64,000 nt of DNA, taken from the NCBI GenBank assembly GCA_002914845.1, contig JXTC01000031.1, forward strand, positions 780,012 to 844,011, given 5' to 3'. The notes below the pieces were generated by a model. It did not search any database. It had not been told where the DNA came from and worked only from the letters and a program-made list of their open reading frames with translations. This stretch comes from Trema orientale. Its lineage: Eukaryota > Streptophyta > Magnoliopsida > Rosales > Cannabaceae. Of this stretch, positions 24,101-35,330 are shown piece by piece. Position 1 is the first letter of the stretch. Each line of letters begins with the position of its first letter. A program made the position numbers and the translations under genes.

Positions 24101-24407
24101 ATGCACGTTGAGGAGCACCGATAGGGCGGAAAGCCCCATCAAAATCATGACCGCGTTAGCGTTCAGCTGCATCGGGTGAATCCCCATTAGGCAGAAGAAC
24201 TGGTGAACGAGGGGGGGAAGGGGAAACCGCAGCCACTCCAGGTGCTTTCTCCCCAAGACGATGGAGCCTTCGGGAGCGGAGGTACCAGTCGGCAGGACCC
24301 TCAACCCTTTGTAGGGTGACCCCACCATGGAAGCAAAGTTGCCTCCTCAACGAGTCCAACTCGGAATCCGCGACTGGGTGGAGCTTCTGACTCTAATTTA
24401 GGGCCAT
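21139..24407 (-). pseudogene. Antisense gene in LTR element, 'putative gypsy type transposon' family, degenerate
   Basis: Read against the element's own direction. The start (24407) is followed by a TAG at the fifth codon. The frame then resumes as SQKLHPVADSELDSLRRQLC and shifts near 24240 into another frame with LRFPLPPLVHQFFCLMGIHP and MQLNANAVMILMGLSALSVL, the hallmark pattern of the plant 'putative gypsy type transposon' family (Pfam PF04195-like). A GT site near 23873 and an AG site near 23797 suggest an intron. Later segments are 23730-23353 (charged, DELEEAV-like), 23198-22881 and 22801-22367 (acidic, serine-rich), 22326-21766 (alanine/glutamate-rich coiled coil of about 180 residues) and 21411-21139 (acidic tail). 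Stops and frame breaks make it non-functional. The protein's role is unknown; the family assignment comes from remembered pattern. Confidence 0.6.
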
Positions 24408-24774
24408 TGTCGTGGGTATGATCGAGGAAATCGAAAGTTTCGAAGGAAGGAAGGATTCGGAAACCCTAAGATTTGAGAAGGCTGGGAATTTCGAGAGAAA
24501 GAAAACAAGAGCGTTTGGAAATTTTGGTAAGGTAGAAAATGAGAGCAAGTGCGGTTTTTATAGAAGGGGAGCCGAATAGTCTTCTTGCAGGGGAACAGTG
24601 CGCGAAAATCGGAGGCATTAAAACATTTTTCAAAATTTGAAAAGTCACGGCATAAATTGGCATGCGCCAGTATCGGTAACTGGCAGGTAATGATGATCGT
24701 GAGCCACGTTCATCCCTCGCATTGGTGGGCCAAGAACATGATTTCCCCATTCAATGACTGCGAACCCATCGAAT

Positions 24775-24791
24775 AGGGAAATGGGGGTAGT
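24775..24791 (+). promoter_or_regulatory. Polypurine tract
   Basis: A purine-rich run (AGGGAAATGGGGGTAG) ends directly at the right LTR, in the position used to prime plus-strand synthesis. It agrees with the orientation given by the primer-binding site. Confidence 0.8.
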
Positions 24792-25550
24792 TGTGGGGCC
24801 TATTTCTGAATAATGCGCCACGTGGACGGTTAAGTGGCAGAACAGATGACAAGGGACACGCCGTTTGACACATGTCCAGGAAGATCACTTAAAAGTCATA
24901 TAAATCGCACGTGACACAATATGGGCTCGTTAGTTGTCGTGGGCCAAGGCTGAATCCATCTCAAACCCTGGACGGGTTCGGCCTAATCCGATTCTTGCTC
25001 CGACAGCTGGGGGTCAGAAGCTTCAAGGGTCTTCCACCGGAAGACCACTGGAGACAACGCACGGCTCCGGACCCAGACAGAGCATTTAATGCGATCCTGG
25101 GTAGGCGTGCGCATTGGGCAAACCGTCCTGACAGAGTAGCGAGTTGTCAAAATCTCGCCCCTGTCCGGCTCGTACCGGAAGGGACGGCGGAAAGCAGTTC
25201 ATGTCAATTCAGAGGAAATTACGGTAGCCACGGCCCATGATTTCCGGAGCAAGTTATGATGAAAAAAAAAAGGTACTTGATCCTGGGATTGGGAGCCGTT
25301 AAAGTCCCGGTTCCTGGATTGTATATTATATATGTCCCTCTGGTAAGAAAAGATATATATAGATCAAAAGATATAAATAAAGAAGAGAGTTTTTTTAGTC
25401 ATTGCTAGTCCATCCCGTGAGTAAACATTTTGACTTAAGCATCGAAGAGTCTTTGCAGGTGCAAACCCCCGCCTCTTCGCTCTAACGTGAAGTCAGGAGC
25501 AGTCTGGGATAGTGAAGACACGTAGACAGTTGGTAAGAACAACACCAATA
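24792..25550 (+). repeat. Right (3') LTR, 759 bp
   Basis: It begins TGTGGGGCC and ends CCAATA (one change from the left LTR's CCAACA), followed by CTTAG at 25551-25555. It aligns end to end with the left LTR, with many transition differences. Confidence 0.92.
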
Positions 25551-25555
25551 CTTAG
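25551..25555. repeat. Right target-site duplication CTTAG
   Basis: Exact match to 18819-18823. Confidence 0.9.
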
Positions 25556-26675
25556 ATAGTCATCTATTAAGCGACTGTGTATTGGTGTCAGATCTAAGGA
25601 TGACTTAGCAATCATTAATTAGGTGAGCGGCGACTTTGTTAAAAACTAAAGCCTCTAGTACTTACTCATATGTGGGTGTAGTCACACGATTTTTCGAAAG
25701 GCCTAATTCATCAGTTACTTGATCTCAAAACACAATATTTCTGTAAACTCTCCTAATTTTATTTGCCCACTATATTATGGTTCTTTATCAACGGCAATAG
25801 TAGCATAGGGAACACATTCTATTGTATTTCCAGGTATCATAATAAAAAGTATACAAGAACATTAAGTGTCTAACGCATCCCCACCTATTTAGGAACGGCC
25901 ATAGCGGATCTCACATTGGCCACATAAATGAAGGGTGGAAATGCATATAGACGGTTTGACGCTAGCACATTGATATCCTTCGCCAAAAGAGATGAAACTA
26001 TTAACTGCATGGTAGCAAGCGGAGTTAAAACATTTTTATGACACAACGGGTTAACGGTTCTTTTACTATTGGGGGAATGTGGTTAACAGTTCTAGTTCAG
26101 AGAATTATTACAAAATAGTACACAACTTAACTTTGAGACGTGGGTAATTCAGGAACACGATTTGGCACCCTGTTTCTTTGACAGAAAGACGAGCCACGCA
26201 AATACACAGAGGATCAGCTTGTAGATCAGAACACATGATATATGTTCATTTTGCCGCTTCTAAATAAACCTTGATTTCAGGTCTAAGAACTCTGATTGTA
26301 GCAGTTTAAAAATAAAAAAACATTATTTGTAATTCAAAAAATTGAAGTTTTAGAGGGTTATACATGTAATTAGGGTCCATATAAAACTAATGCATAGACA
26401 TATCGTATGAAACAAACAAAACTAGTAAAATACCCAGTCGAAAATTAATTGTATAACATTTGCTCACTGTGTGGAGGTTTGGAAAACACAAATTAGTCAA
26501 AAATGGCCACGCATATTTAATGTCTTGGCTTGAACAATAAAAATACTGTATGTAAAATATTATCACAAGGTATTAAAATTGGCTACAATCTCAAATACGA
26601 CGCCCGTTTTGTCCAACCAATTAGAGTAAGTGAAGGGGCAAGAGGTGAAATCTCTAAGCTCCATTACCATCATTA
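25556..26675. other. Intergenic DNA between retrotransposon and TyrRS gene
   Basis: No gene is recognisable. The part close to 26675 should be the synthetase 3' UTR; its end is not determined. Confidence 0.45.
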
Positions 26676-29600
26676 TCACTTGGTGACTCTGTAAGCCTAC
26701 AAAACACACCAGACACTTGATTTAATCTCTCCCCACTAGTCAAATTACTTTCTTCAAAATAAAAATGTCAGCCACAGGTAAAAACGCCAATACTTATTTA
26801 ACGTAAGATGTAGCAAAACTACCTTAACCCTCTTCAGAAGTTCTTTTGCATTACTGTCTGTCTTGAAGTGTTCCTGTACGGGCTGCAGATAGAAAAGACA
26901 GAGTTAGCAACCTGAAAAGAACAATATTTATGAACTGGAAGTTCATGAATAGGGACAAAATGGTGAAAAGACCTACCTCTAGTATTTTGTTCAGTGCCTT
27001 TGCTAAGGCAGGTTTAAGGTCAGCCGGATGTAGATTCCCACTTTCATAGTCAGCAACTAATTCTTCAAAGCTTTTGAAGATCCTGCATTTTAATAAATGA
27101 AGGGCAAAACCAAAATATCTTAGATAAAGTAGCACCAAAACGGTGAGTGAGAGAGTGAGTGAGTGAACTATTTGTCACATTGCTTATGAAACTACAAATC
27201 ATTCAGACTGCTTTCTTTCTCTCTAATTCTCTATTTTTTTTTTCTTATCTATTCCTCTCTTTCTATCTGTACCTCTCCTTTCTCTTCTCTCCTCTCCTCT
27301 CTCGTCTCTTTTATCACTTGGTTCTACATCAGTTGGTTTCGAAAGTTAACCAAAGACAACCAGAGTTTAAACAATTAAACCAGGCTGCTTTAGAAACCAG
27401 CATTTCCCTCCTCCAACTGGACGTGAACCTTCAATTGAGAATGAAAAGAAGTTCTTCCATGTTCCATCAATAAAAAGAGATCAGTAAGAGATTCGATATT
27501 AATGTCTTATGCTTTGTGAAACTTACTTATCTCCGCCATTTGCTGCACTGCGCTCCACACTGAACTCCTTAAACCAGGGTAAAACTAGATACTGAATGTA
27601 CTCTAGACATGGATTCCCTTCCACAATGTTTGGAGGACAGTATGCTTTCTTTATCTTCAAATTCACCTCAGCCTAGGACAATAGATTTAAAAAAATAATG
27701 ACATCCCACTTAAAAAATTCCACATACTCCAAAAATAACACAAGCAATCTAAACTTAATCAAATATATATGATCAATTTTTTTGTAACTATAACCCACCT
27801 CGTCATCTTCCATATAGATGGAGGATGATGGATCACTTTTAGACATCTTCTCCTGTCCTTGCTGTAATCCAGGTAACATGTCTACACATCACCATTAAGC
27901 AAAGCCAACAAAAACCACGTAACTACATGAACAAAACATTTGAAGGCAAAATAAAAGAACTGAACAGTGTGTACAGGAGATTTAAATCATACGGTGTGAC
28001 AAAATAATAGGTTTGTTCTTCCTTTTGATGTCGTCACAATACTCTCTTGCAAGTACATTCACTTTTCGCTGATCCATTCCTAACTGGCAAATGTCAGCCT
28101 AAATTTGAGGAGGAAAAAACAAACCTTCATTAGAAGATTTACAATTACACAAATAACAGTAACACTAAAGATATGATAGTTATAAGAAGATTTACTGCAT
28201 ACTTTCTGACTCCTGTTCACTAGACCCCACACCATGGTCAAGCAAATAACGGTATACAAGATAAATTCAGGTGTTGAAAAAATAAGAAATAAAAAATCCT
28301 TAAAGCACCAAATCAAGTACCTTCAGGAAGAATATATCAGCACATTGCATGCATGGGTAGAGAATTTGTGCTGCAGTCAACTCATCTTGCTCACTTCGTC
28401 CCATAATTTGACTACACCTAAACTTAGAAACAAAATATAATCAGTACAAATTTCACTACCATAACTGCATATTTATACACCAAAATGCATCATTCATAGA
28501 GATATATGCACCTGATTATCCTTGGAAGTTTATTTCTACGAGCTATATCCATTACAAGAGGCCAGTACTCATGGGCTCTGGCATTAATCTCCTTCGATGA
28601 CCATAAAAATTCAACTTTGCCTCCTTCTTGATCCATTCCGACAGCTTTCCAAATCTCAATTAAGTAGCGGCCAACAGTCTCAATTTTCTTCAGGTCACCA
28701 CCCATCTTATTGTTAAGCTGTGCAAACCAATCCGCAATCCAGATTTTCACTCTGCACCCAGCAGAGGTAAGCTTGTTCACACTTATTGTCTTCAAAACGC
28801 CCTGCAGAACAGGCAATAAAGCAAACCATTTGAATCTCTAAAAGTATGAAATCATGTTACAAATACATGCAATCAGCTTCATGCAAAACTGAGCATGAAA
28901 TAATCTTGAAAGTTGAAACGATTTTCATCCAACTAATAAAGGTTTCAAACTTCAAATTAATCCGTCAAGGACATTCAGAGTATAAGAACCACTATTTTTC
29001 AATTGCAGAATCAGAAAAGATCAAATGTTTTAAAATGGAAAGATACTATAACATAGGAGAAAGATCACCTTGTGAAATCAACTCATGTCTGGTCCACAAA
29101 TACATATATTTATGGCACATTTACTAATACCTAATGAAAAGGATCCTGAAGGAATTGGTTTTGAAAGGAATGAGACAAGCAATCAACGATTCTCTTTCTT
29201 ATGTTTACATACCTATTAGAAGGGGGAATTGGAATCAACTCAATTCCCTCTCTAAGTGATTAAACACCTATTACTAGCAAGTTAGGAATAAAATCGAACT
29301 TAGTCAAACTACTAAAATGAGAAAATAAGCTTAGTGTTATTTTTGAAAATTATAAAAAGGATATATAAGTCATTTCAAAATTATTTAAATTAGATGAAGA
29401 ATAAAATCCAAGAAATTATTAGGAATGTGTTTCTTCCCCAATTTTACTAATTATGTTGGGCCCATTAAAGGTTGTTTCCTAATTGTGTCAATAAACACAC
29501 GAATTGGTAGAGAAAGGGAAACACTGGCCCAATAGCTTTTCCCTTCATGGATTAGTGAAGGTGGCCGTAATGCATCAAACATGCACAAACAAATGTTTTA

Positions 29601-30003
29601 TATGTTGTAATGCACAGAAAGGAGCAAAATTCCGACGCTCAAAAAGTACCTGAGCAATGTGCATTCGACCAGATGGTTCAAACCCGTCGTAGCAGATAGG
29701 CTCAGCCTTCTTTGCCAACAAATTTCGGAGCTCATCCTCTTGGATACACTCCTCTCCAACGCTTCTAATGAGCTGGTACCTCTCCTCCAAAACCCTTATG
29801 CCAAAAATTTAAGAAACACGTATACAAAGTGCATTAGCACACAAAAGAAAGAAAAAATATTGCTCAATCAAATTCAATTCAAGAGATTCTTACTGGTCAA
29901 CTTGATTTGAGGAGCTAGAGGATTCCTCTTGTGACTGGGATTGGGACACCGATAGGGATTGTAGAGATTCGGCTGGGACATTATCTGGTGCTTCCGTAGC
30001 CAT
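26676..30003 (-). CDS. Tyrosine--tRNA ligase, cytosolic type
   Basis: Proposed exons (minus strand): 30003-29894, 29794-29650, 28801-28512, 28411-28321, 28098-27993, 27881-27799, 27672-27527, 27082-26977, 26882-26823, 26696-26676. They splice in phase to 385 residues, matching the cytosolic plant enzyme. It activates tyrosine with ATP and charges tRNA-Tyr. Class I signatures are visible: the HIGH-like HIAQ at about 82-85 (EPSGRMHIAQ, split by intron 2) and KMSKS at 259-263 (EKMSKSDPSSSIYMEDDE). A short serine/glutamine-rich N-terminal extension (about 36 residues) precedes the catalytic fold and does not look like a transit peptide. The C-terminus is the usual short alpha-helical tail (FEELVADYESG...ADLKPALAKALNKILE...). 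The last exon encodes six residues and the stop. Start chosen as the first ATG of exon 1, matching the family. Confidence 0.95.
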
Positions 30004-30562
30004 TGGAGTTAATGGAGCAACACCTGAAACTATAAAACAATAAAATCAGTTGAAACAAAGTCTTAAAATTTACGTAAAATGCATACAGATATAGTCATTA
30101 TGGCCTCCGCTTAAATGGAAGAGCTCGGATTTACTGTAGTTGAGCAATTTATGGTCAATAACTCTAGATTCTTCCAAACCCAGATAGCAAAAGTATCAAA
30201 ACGAATCTATCAAATTCAATAATCAACACAAAAGGTGGATAATTTATATGGCATTCAACTCTTAACTTATCTAAACCTTAAATAATAGATCAAATCCAAC
30301 AAAACCAATCGCTTTTTTTAAAAATAAAAATCAATTCATTTCAATTCAATGAAAGAATCAAATCACTACACGAACTACCCAACAAGTCTTGTCAATAACC
30401 CATATACATATATATATATATATATTAGGTTCCAATTTGTATGCGTTGATACGCAGATGAGCACTGCATTCAACCATACAACGCAAAATTGTCGTGCCTA
30501 ATAAGTAATGATACACCTAAACTTCCTTCAAACTCCAAGTTCCTAGCAACTGAGTATCAAAC

Positions 30563-30609
<47 letters not shown>

Positions 30610-31600
30610 CTCAGGGTCAAAACAGAAATCCTTGTAACTAACAACACCGCGCCATTGCATAAAATGTAAGTCCAATTTAAATGAGTATCGAAGATGAAAC
30701 TTAAGATATTTATCTGGCAGCTGATACATACTTTTAACACAGCAAGTAACACAGAGGATCCAGCATATAATAGTGCCCATGAAGCTATTTAGGTCCATCA
30801 AACATCTTTAAAATCACTTCCCATCAGACCTAAACAAAGAAGCATCTTGGCATGCATATGCTCATAGTACCCATAAACAAAACTTACACATACATCTAAC
30901 AGGAATAAAAATCAATGGAACCTACAATTAAAATACAATGAAAAACTCAATTTCAATCCACAACTCGAATAAGACATCAGAAATCAAGATAAAATTCAAC
31001 ACAACCTCCAATATAGACACAACCCCTGAACAGAGATGCAAATATTTATATAAACACATAAACCCAATAAACCAACAAAGAAACTAATTTCTTTTGGAAA
31101 AAAAAAAAAAAAGAAGAAAAGAATCGCAGACTATATGGCTTTTCAATTGAATTACATATATAAGAGAAATGCATGAACAAAATTGACGAAAACCCATGAA
31201 CAGATTTGATCCAAGTTTTTCAAGAAGCAAAAGATCAAAGCGAAAAAAGAAAAATTTGATCATGGGTCGGCGCAACTCACCCACGACACTCGACCCTCCT
31301 GAGCCAAGCGTCACGGACGATCAGCAATGGGGGTTTGCAAAGATGGGTTTAAGAGATCAGATCGAAACGAGGCCTCTCTGGGTGGTAGAGAAAGAGAGTC
31401 AGAGAAGGGGTTGAGAATCTCGGGAAAGGATGGCGTAGAAGAAGGCGATGGTGGGAATAAAGAGGAAAAAAAAGATTCGAGGATTGATAGGTTAATCTCA
31501 TATTGCGTTGATAGGCCAAAAGAGGGATTGATAGGCAAAAAAAAGAATGGCCCAGGAATTTCTTTTCGGGTTAATCTCATATTTGGCCCACATATTATTA
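30004..31600 (-). promoter_or_regulatory. TyrRS 5' UTR with probable leader intron, and promoter
   Basis: A CAG acceptor at 30024-30026 leaves a 20-base leader before the ATG. A good donor (GTGAGT) at 31280-31275 follows a GC-richer, CT-rich block (31281 to about 31450) that looks like a plant 5' UTR exon. This gives a leader intron of 1257 bp (30024-31280). The intron holds AT microsatellites at about 30411-30426 and 30570-30608. The transcription start would lie near 31450-31550. Leader introns often raise expression in plant housekeeping genes; here this is inference from splice-site context. Confidence 0.5.
30570..30608. repeat. AT dinucleotide microsatellite
   Basis: About 19 TA units within the proposed TyrRS leader intron. 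It creates spurious YIYIYI frames on the minus strand. Confidence 0.9.
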
Positions 31601-32790
31601 CCAAGTCTCATTTTAGACCATAAACTACGAAACATTGTTGCGTTGGCACCAAAATTTTGGTTTGTCTCATTTAACCCCTTCTGTAATTTTTCCCATATAA
31701 ATGAACAAAAAAAGTCTATATTTCAGCCCCTTTATTATCAACATTTCATATTGGTCCCTAACTTTTAAATCATTCCTATCTTAGCACTTTAAAGTTTAAT
31801 CTAAGCAAAATATCTCATTTTCATATCTATAATTATTTTATTGTTAAAAATAATTTAAAAAAAGAGTATATGCCAGTTATACAACACTTTAACAAAGATT
31901 TTAAGTAATTTTTATATCTATAATTATTTTATTGTTAAAAATAATTAAAAAAAAGAGTATATGTCACTTATATGACACTTTAACAAAGATTTTAAGTAAT
32001 TTGTAAAATAAAAATGAAGTAGTAGAAAATTTTTATTTTATTCATAAATTAGTGATTTGGTTGTGGCCATGAATTAGCTTTCGAAATTCTTTTGGAAATT
32101 CTAGAGACTCATCGTATCAAGTGAGTGTTACGTTAAGTTCAAATGTATTTAGGATGCACTAATTTTTACTATTTAAATAATTTTTTTAAAAAAAATTATA
32201 TTAGATGAGTCGAGGTTTTTGTTTCTTTTCTTTTTACTTTCTTTTTAATTAATTTTATCTTACCTAAGTTTTTTTTTCTTCGTTACAATGATGTATACTT
32301 GATTACTAAATAGCACATATTGCAAAAAAAATTTAATACATATCCAATTTAAATTTTCAATACAATTGAAAAATATTAAATTTGTTATTGCTAAAGTTTT
32401 TTTTTTTTTTGAGGGGATTGTTATTGCTAAAGTTGAGAAAATAACATCATTCTTTTTCAACTAATAATACACGGAACTTATTTACTAAAAGTGAAATATC
32501 CAAAGTACTCTTTTTAAAATTCCATTTAAATATTTCATGCTCTTTTTCATATGTTTTTAACAATAAAAAGATAATATAGTGTAAATGAGACATTTTGATT
32601 AATTGAGTGTCAATATAGGAGCGTTTTGAAGTTTATGAGCCAAATAAGCTTTTGGTTTAAATCAGTACAAAAAAAAAAAAGGAAAGGGGTTTAAATGAGA
32701 CAAAATAATTCGATGCTGAAATATGAATCTTTTGAATTATAGAGGCTAAAATAGGATTTAGGGGATAATTTAGTGCCAAAATGGGATTTG
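31573..32790. mobile_element. Large foldback element, about 1.2 kb
   Basis: The left arm (31573 to about 31800) and right arm (about 32590-32790) are imperfect inverted repeats. For example, GTCTCATTTAACCCCTT at about 31667 is matched in reverse by AAGGGGTTTAAATGAGAC at about 32684. The ends read AATCTCATATTTGG and, reversed, AAATCCCATTTTGG. The middle holds a tandem duplication of about 93 bp (31820-31910 and 31911-32003). No coding sequence and no clear target duplication were found. It ends close to the presumed TyrRS transcription start. Confidence 0.65.
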
Positions 32791-32907
32791 TTTTTTTATT
32801 TGTCTTTCTTTTTCTTTTCGAATATGAATAAACAATATATATAGGCTCCTTCGTCTTTACATTATTAGTCCATCTCAAGTGGTGCTTTAATTTTTGGGTT
32901 TTACCAT

Positions 32908-33320
32908 GAGAAAAGTTCATAAATACTCGTTTTTAAAACTATATTTTCATAAATATTTGTCTTTTATTTTTATTTCATAAATATTCCTTTTTATACTTTT
33001 TCCAGAGAAATATAGACCACCACCGTTTTACACATAAAATATGTACTACGGTATATATTTTATGCATTAAATGTATATCGCGGTCTACATTTCATGAATA
33101 AAAATTACACTAAAAATTGGCATATATTATAAAAATGTATATCATTCATATTTTAAACATGAAATATGTACCTCATAGATAAAATTTACATTGTAAATAT
33201 GGACCACTCATATGTTGTATATGAAATATGGACCATAAAATGGGTATTTTTGAAAGAAAAATTAAAAACGGATATTTACGAAAAAAGTTTTAAAAAATAG
33301 GTACTAGCCGTAAATTTCTC
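32908..33320. mobile_element. Mutator-like MITE with perfect 9-bp target duplication
   Basis: TTTTACCAT occurs exactly at 32899-32907 and 33321-33329. Between them the ends are inverted repeats: the left begins GAGAAAAGTTCATAAATACT, and the reversed right end begins GAGAAATTTACGG and continues into CTATTTTTTAAAAC matching the left arm. The 9-bp duplication is diagnostic of the Mutator superfamily. It has no coding capacity. Confidence 0.8.
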
Positions 33321-33329
33321 TTTTACCAT

Positions 33330-33953
33330 AGGTGTTCGGCCCATTGAGCCCACACTTTTAAGGGACCTCTGGGCCAATGATGTATTGAGCCCAATGTATG
33401 TTGCTTTTTTCACGTTGAGAAATCGGAGTGTGCGTCAAAAACACTTCATTTTAACAGATGCTTTTTATTTATTTATTATTTTTTAGCTAAATAGCGTGAA
33501 AACAACACGTTGCCGAGTCAATACTACTTCCTAGCTCTTTCCTCTGGGTATATGTACGGACACTCTTTTTACCTCCATAGTCCGATCCAAGCCAAGCACA
33601 CCGATTCATCTTCTTCTCTTCTTCTTCTTATTTTAAAGGAATCGGAATCGACGACCAAAATAGAAGAAGGTCCCAGAGAAGCGAACCAAATTGGGAACAA
33701 AGCTATACTATTTCAGATTTTTGGGACCTTCTAACTGGTACTGCCCTCAATTCACGACTTTATATATATATACTAGTGGAAGGTGGCACGTGCCTTATCA
33801 AGCTTTCCATTTAGAATATAGAGAAGAAGAATATATATGCATGCATATCATTAAAAGAGAAGGAAAGTAGGACATTCATGTTTTAGCAATTAAGGGGCTA
33901 GCTAATAAGCTCAAGAGACAGCGTTCAGCTCTTTTCCTTCTTTTAGACAAGAG
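33330..33953. other. Intergenic DNA; possible orphan exon fragment
   Basis: A 74-codon plus-strand frame at 33510-33734 follows CT-rich sequence resembling a plant 5' UTR, but its product matches nothing I know and no downstream exon is visible. No gene is called. Confidence 0.4.
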
Positions 33954-34874
33954 TCTATATATATATATATATATTAAGCCTGAAGCTCAAAACTCTGATA
34001 ACTTCTTTGATCATTATTTTATTTTAAAATTTTTAGAAAAATTTTAATTTTTTCATGATATGATTGGTCCAATCATTATTTTTCTTTGCTATGATTGGTT
34101 GTAATTTATACATGTATGATATAATATTGTATTTAATTACTCTGATAGCTTCTTTGATCATCATTTTATTTTAAAATTTTTAGAAAAATCCTAATTTTTT
34201 CATGATATGATTGGTCCAATCATTAATTTTCTTTGCTATGATTGGTTGTAATTTATACATGTATGATATAATATTGTATTTAATTTAACATTAATGATAT
34301 CTTATAATAAATTTAGTTCATCGAATCGAACAAATGATTGTGCTACATTCGTCTCATCAAAATAAATATAGAGAGAGATAAAAACATAATTTAATGTTTT
34401 ATAAAATATTATATTTAATTTAATATTAATGATTACTTATATTAAATTTAGTTCATCGAACGTCAGAAAGTTGTGTTATATTCGTCTCATCAAAATAAAT
34501 AAAGAGATAGATATATTTTTTTGATGTTGAAATACATTGAACCTAACTATATCTTTGATCATTATTCTATTTTTAAAATTTTTAGAAAAATCCTAATTTT
34601 TTCATGATATGATTGGTCCTATCATTATTTTTCTTTGCTATGATTGGTTGTAATATATACATGTATTATATAATATTATATTTAATTTAATATTAATGAT
34701 AGCTAATAATAAATTTAATTCATCGAACAAATAGTTGTGCTACATTCGTCTCATCAAAATAAATATAGAGATAAATATATTTTTTAATGTTGAAATACAT
34801 TGAACTTAACTATACATTAGGCTTAATATATGTAATATTAATACAACTCGCGCAAAGCGCGGTATAACGACTAG
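33954..34874 (+). mobile_element. Non-autonomous Helitron, 0.92 kb
   Basis: The 5' end begins TCTATATATATATATATATT, typical of plant Helitrons. The 3' end has a hairpin CGCGC-AAA-GCGCG (34849-34861), nine bases on, then CTAG (34871-34874) followed by T. These are the classic end signals, and no target duplication is expected. The base before the 5' TC is G rather than the usual A. The interior holds three diverged copies of a segment of about 150 bp starting at 33992, 34139 and about 34545 (shared core ATGATATGATTGGTCC), and two copies of a TTCATCGAA...TCTCATCAAAATAAATA block. No Rep/helicase gene is present. Confidence 0.85.
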
Positions 34875-35149
34875 TTGATTTATAACGTCAACCTAGCTCG
34901 CAAAGAAAGCTGAAAGAGATCTTGAATGATAACGATCTAGATTACACTCTTGGAATAAGAGTAAGATTTTTTATATTGAAGTTTATAGTTTACTATTTAA
35001 TGCAGCAATATTTATCTTAAGAAGGGTTCATGTTCACTTCTTTATAAACAATAGTTTTAGTATATATATATATATTTTTTTGACTAAACAACTAAAAATT
35101 GTGGGTTTTTATGATAGTACCCCGTATTATTATTATTACTACTATATTA

Positions 35150-35330
35150 TTATTATTCTTCTTCTTCTTCTTCTTCTTCTTCTTTCTTCTTCTTCTTCTT
35201 CTTTTTCTTCTTTCCCTTTTAATAGGGTTAATTGAAAAAAAAAAAAAAACAACAAAAACTCTTCTTCTTCTTTCCCTTTTAATAGGGTTAATTGAAAAAA
35301 AAAAAAAAAACAACAAAAACAAACAAACAA
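35150..35330. repeat. CTT-rich tract and 60-bp tandem duplication
   Basis: A (CTT)n run at 35156-35215 leads into a 60-bp unit (CTTCTTCTTTCCCTTTTAAT..., ending in an A-run and ACAACAAAAAC) at 35211-35270 that is repeated at 35271-35330. The duplicated unit contains the left terminus of the MITE that follows. Confidence 0.8.

Larger units (their letters stand above)
18824..25550 (+). mobile_element. Non-autonomous LTR retrotransposon with antisense gene
   Basis: The element has two 759-bp LTRs, a primer-binding site just inside the left LTR, a purine tract just before the right LTR, and a perfect CTTAG target duplication. The internal 5.2 kb has no reverse transcriptase, RNase H, protease or integrase. 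On the element's own strand only a broken gag start remains (19675-19944). The opposite strand carries a degenerate multi-exon gene (24407-21139). By eye about one base in ten differs between the LTRs over their first 235 bp, mostly C/T and G/A, which indicates an old, methylated insertion. It would have needed proteins from another element to move. GC content is clearly above its surroundings. Confidence 0.93.

Noticed and set aside
24466..24750. 94-codon minus-strand frame upstream of the antisense gene
   Set aside because: It lies before the conserved MALN-type start in a probable leader region and resembles no domain.
26100..26675. Additional exon of the TyrRS gene
   Set aside because: The reading frame ends with a stop at 26676-26678 that gives the family's usual 385 residues; nothing downstream is coding-like.
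33510..33734. 74-codon plus-strand frame after a CT-rich leader-like segment
   Set aside because: No recognisable domain, no convincing donor and no downstream exon before the Helitron. It could be an orphan first exon, but it cannot be supported.
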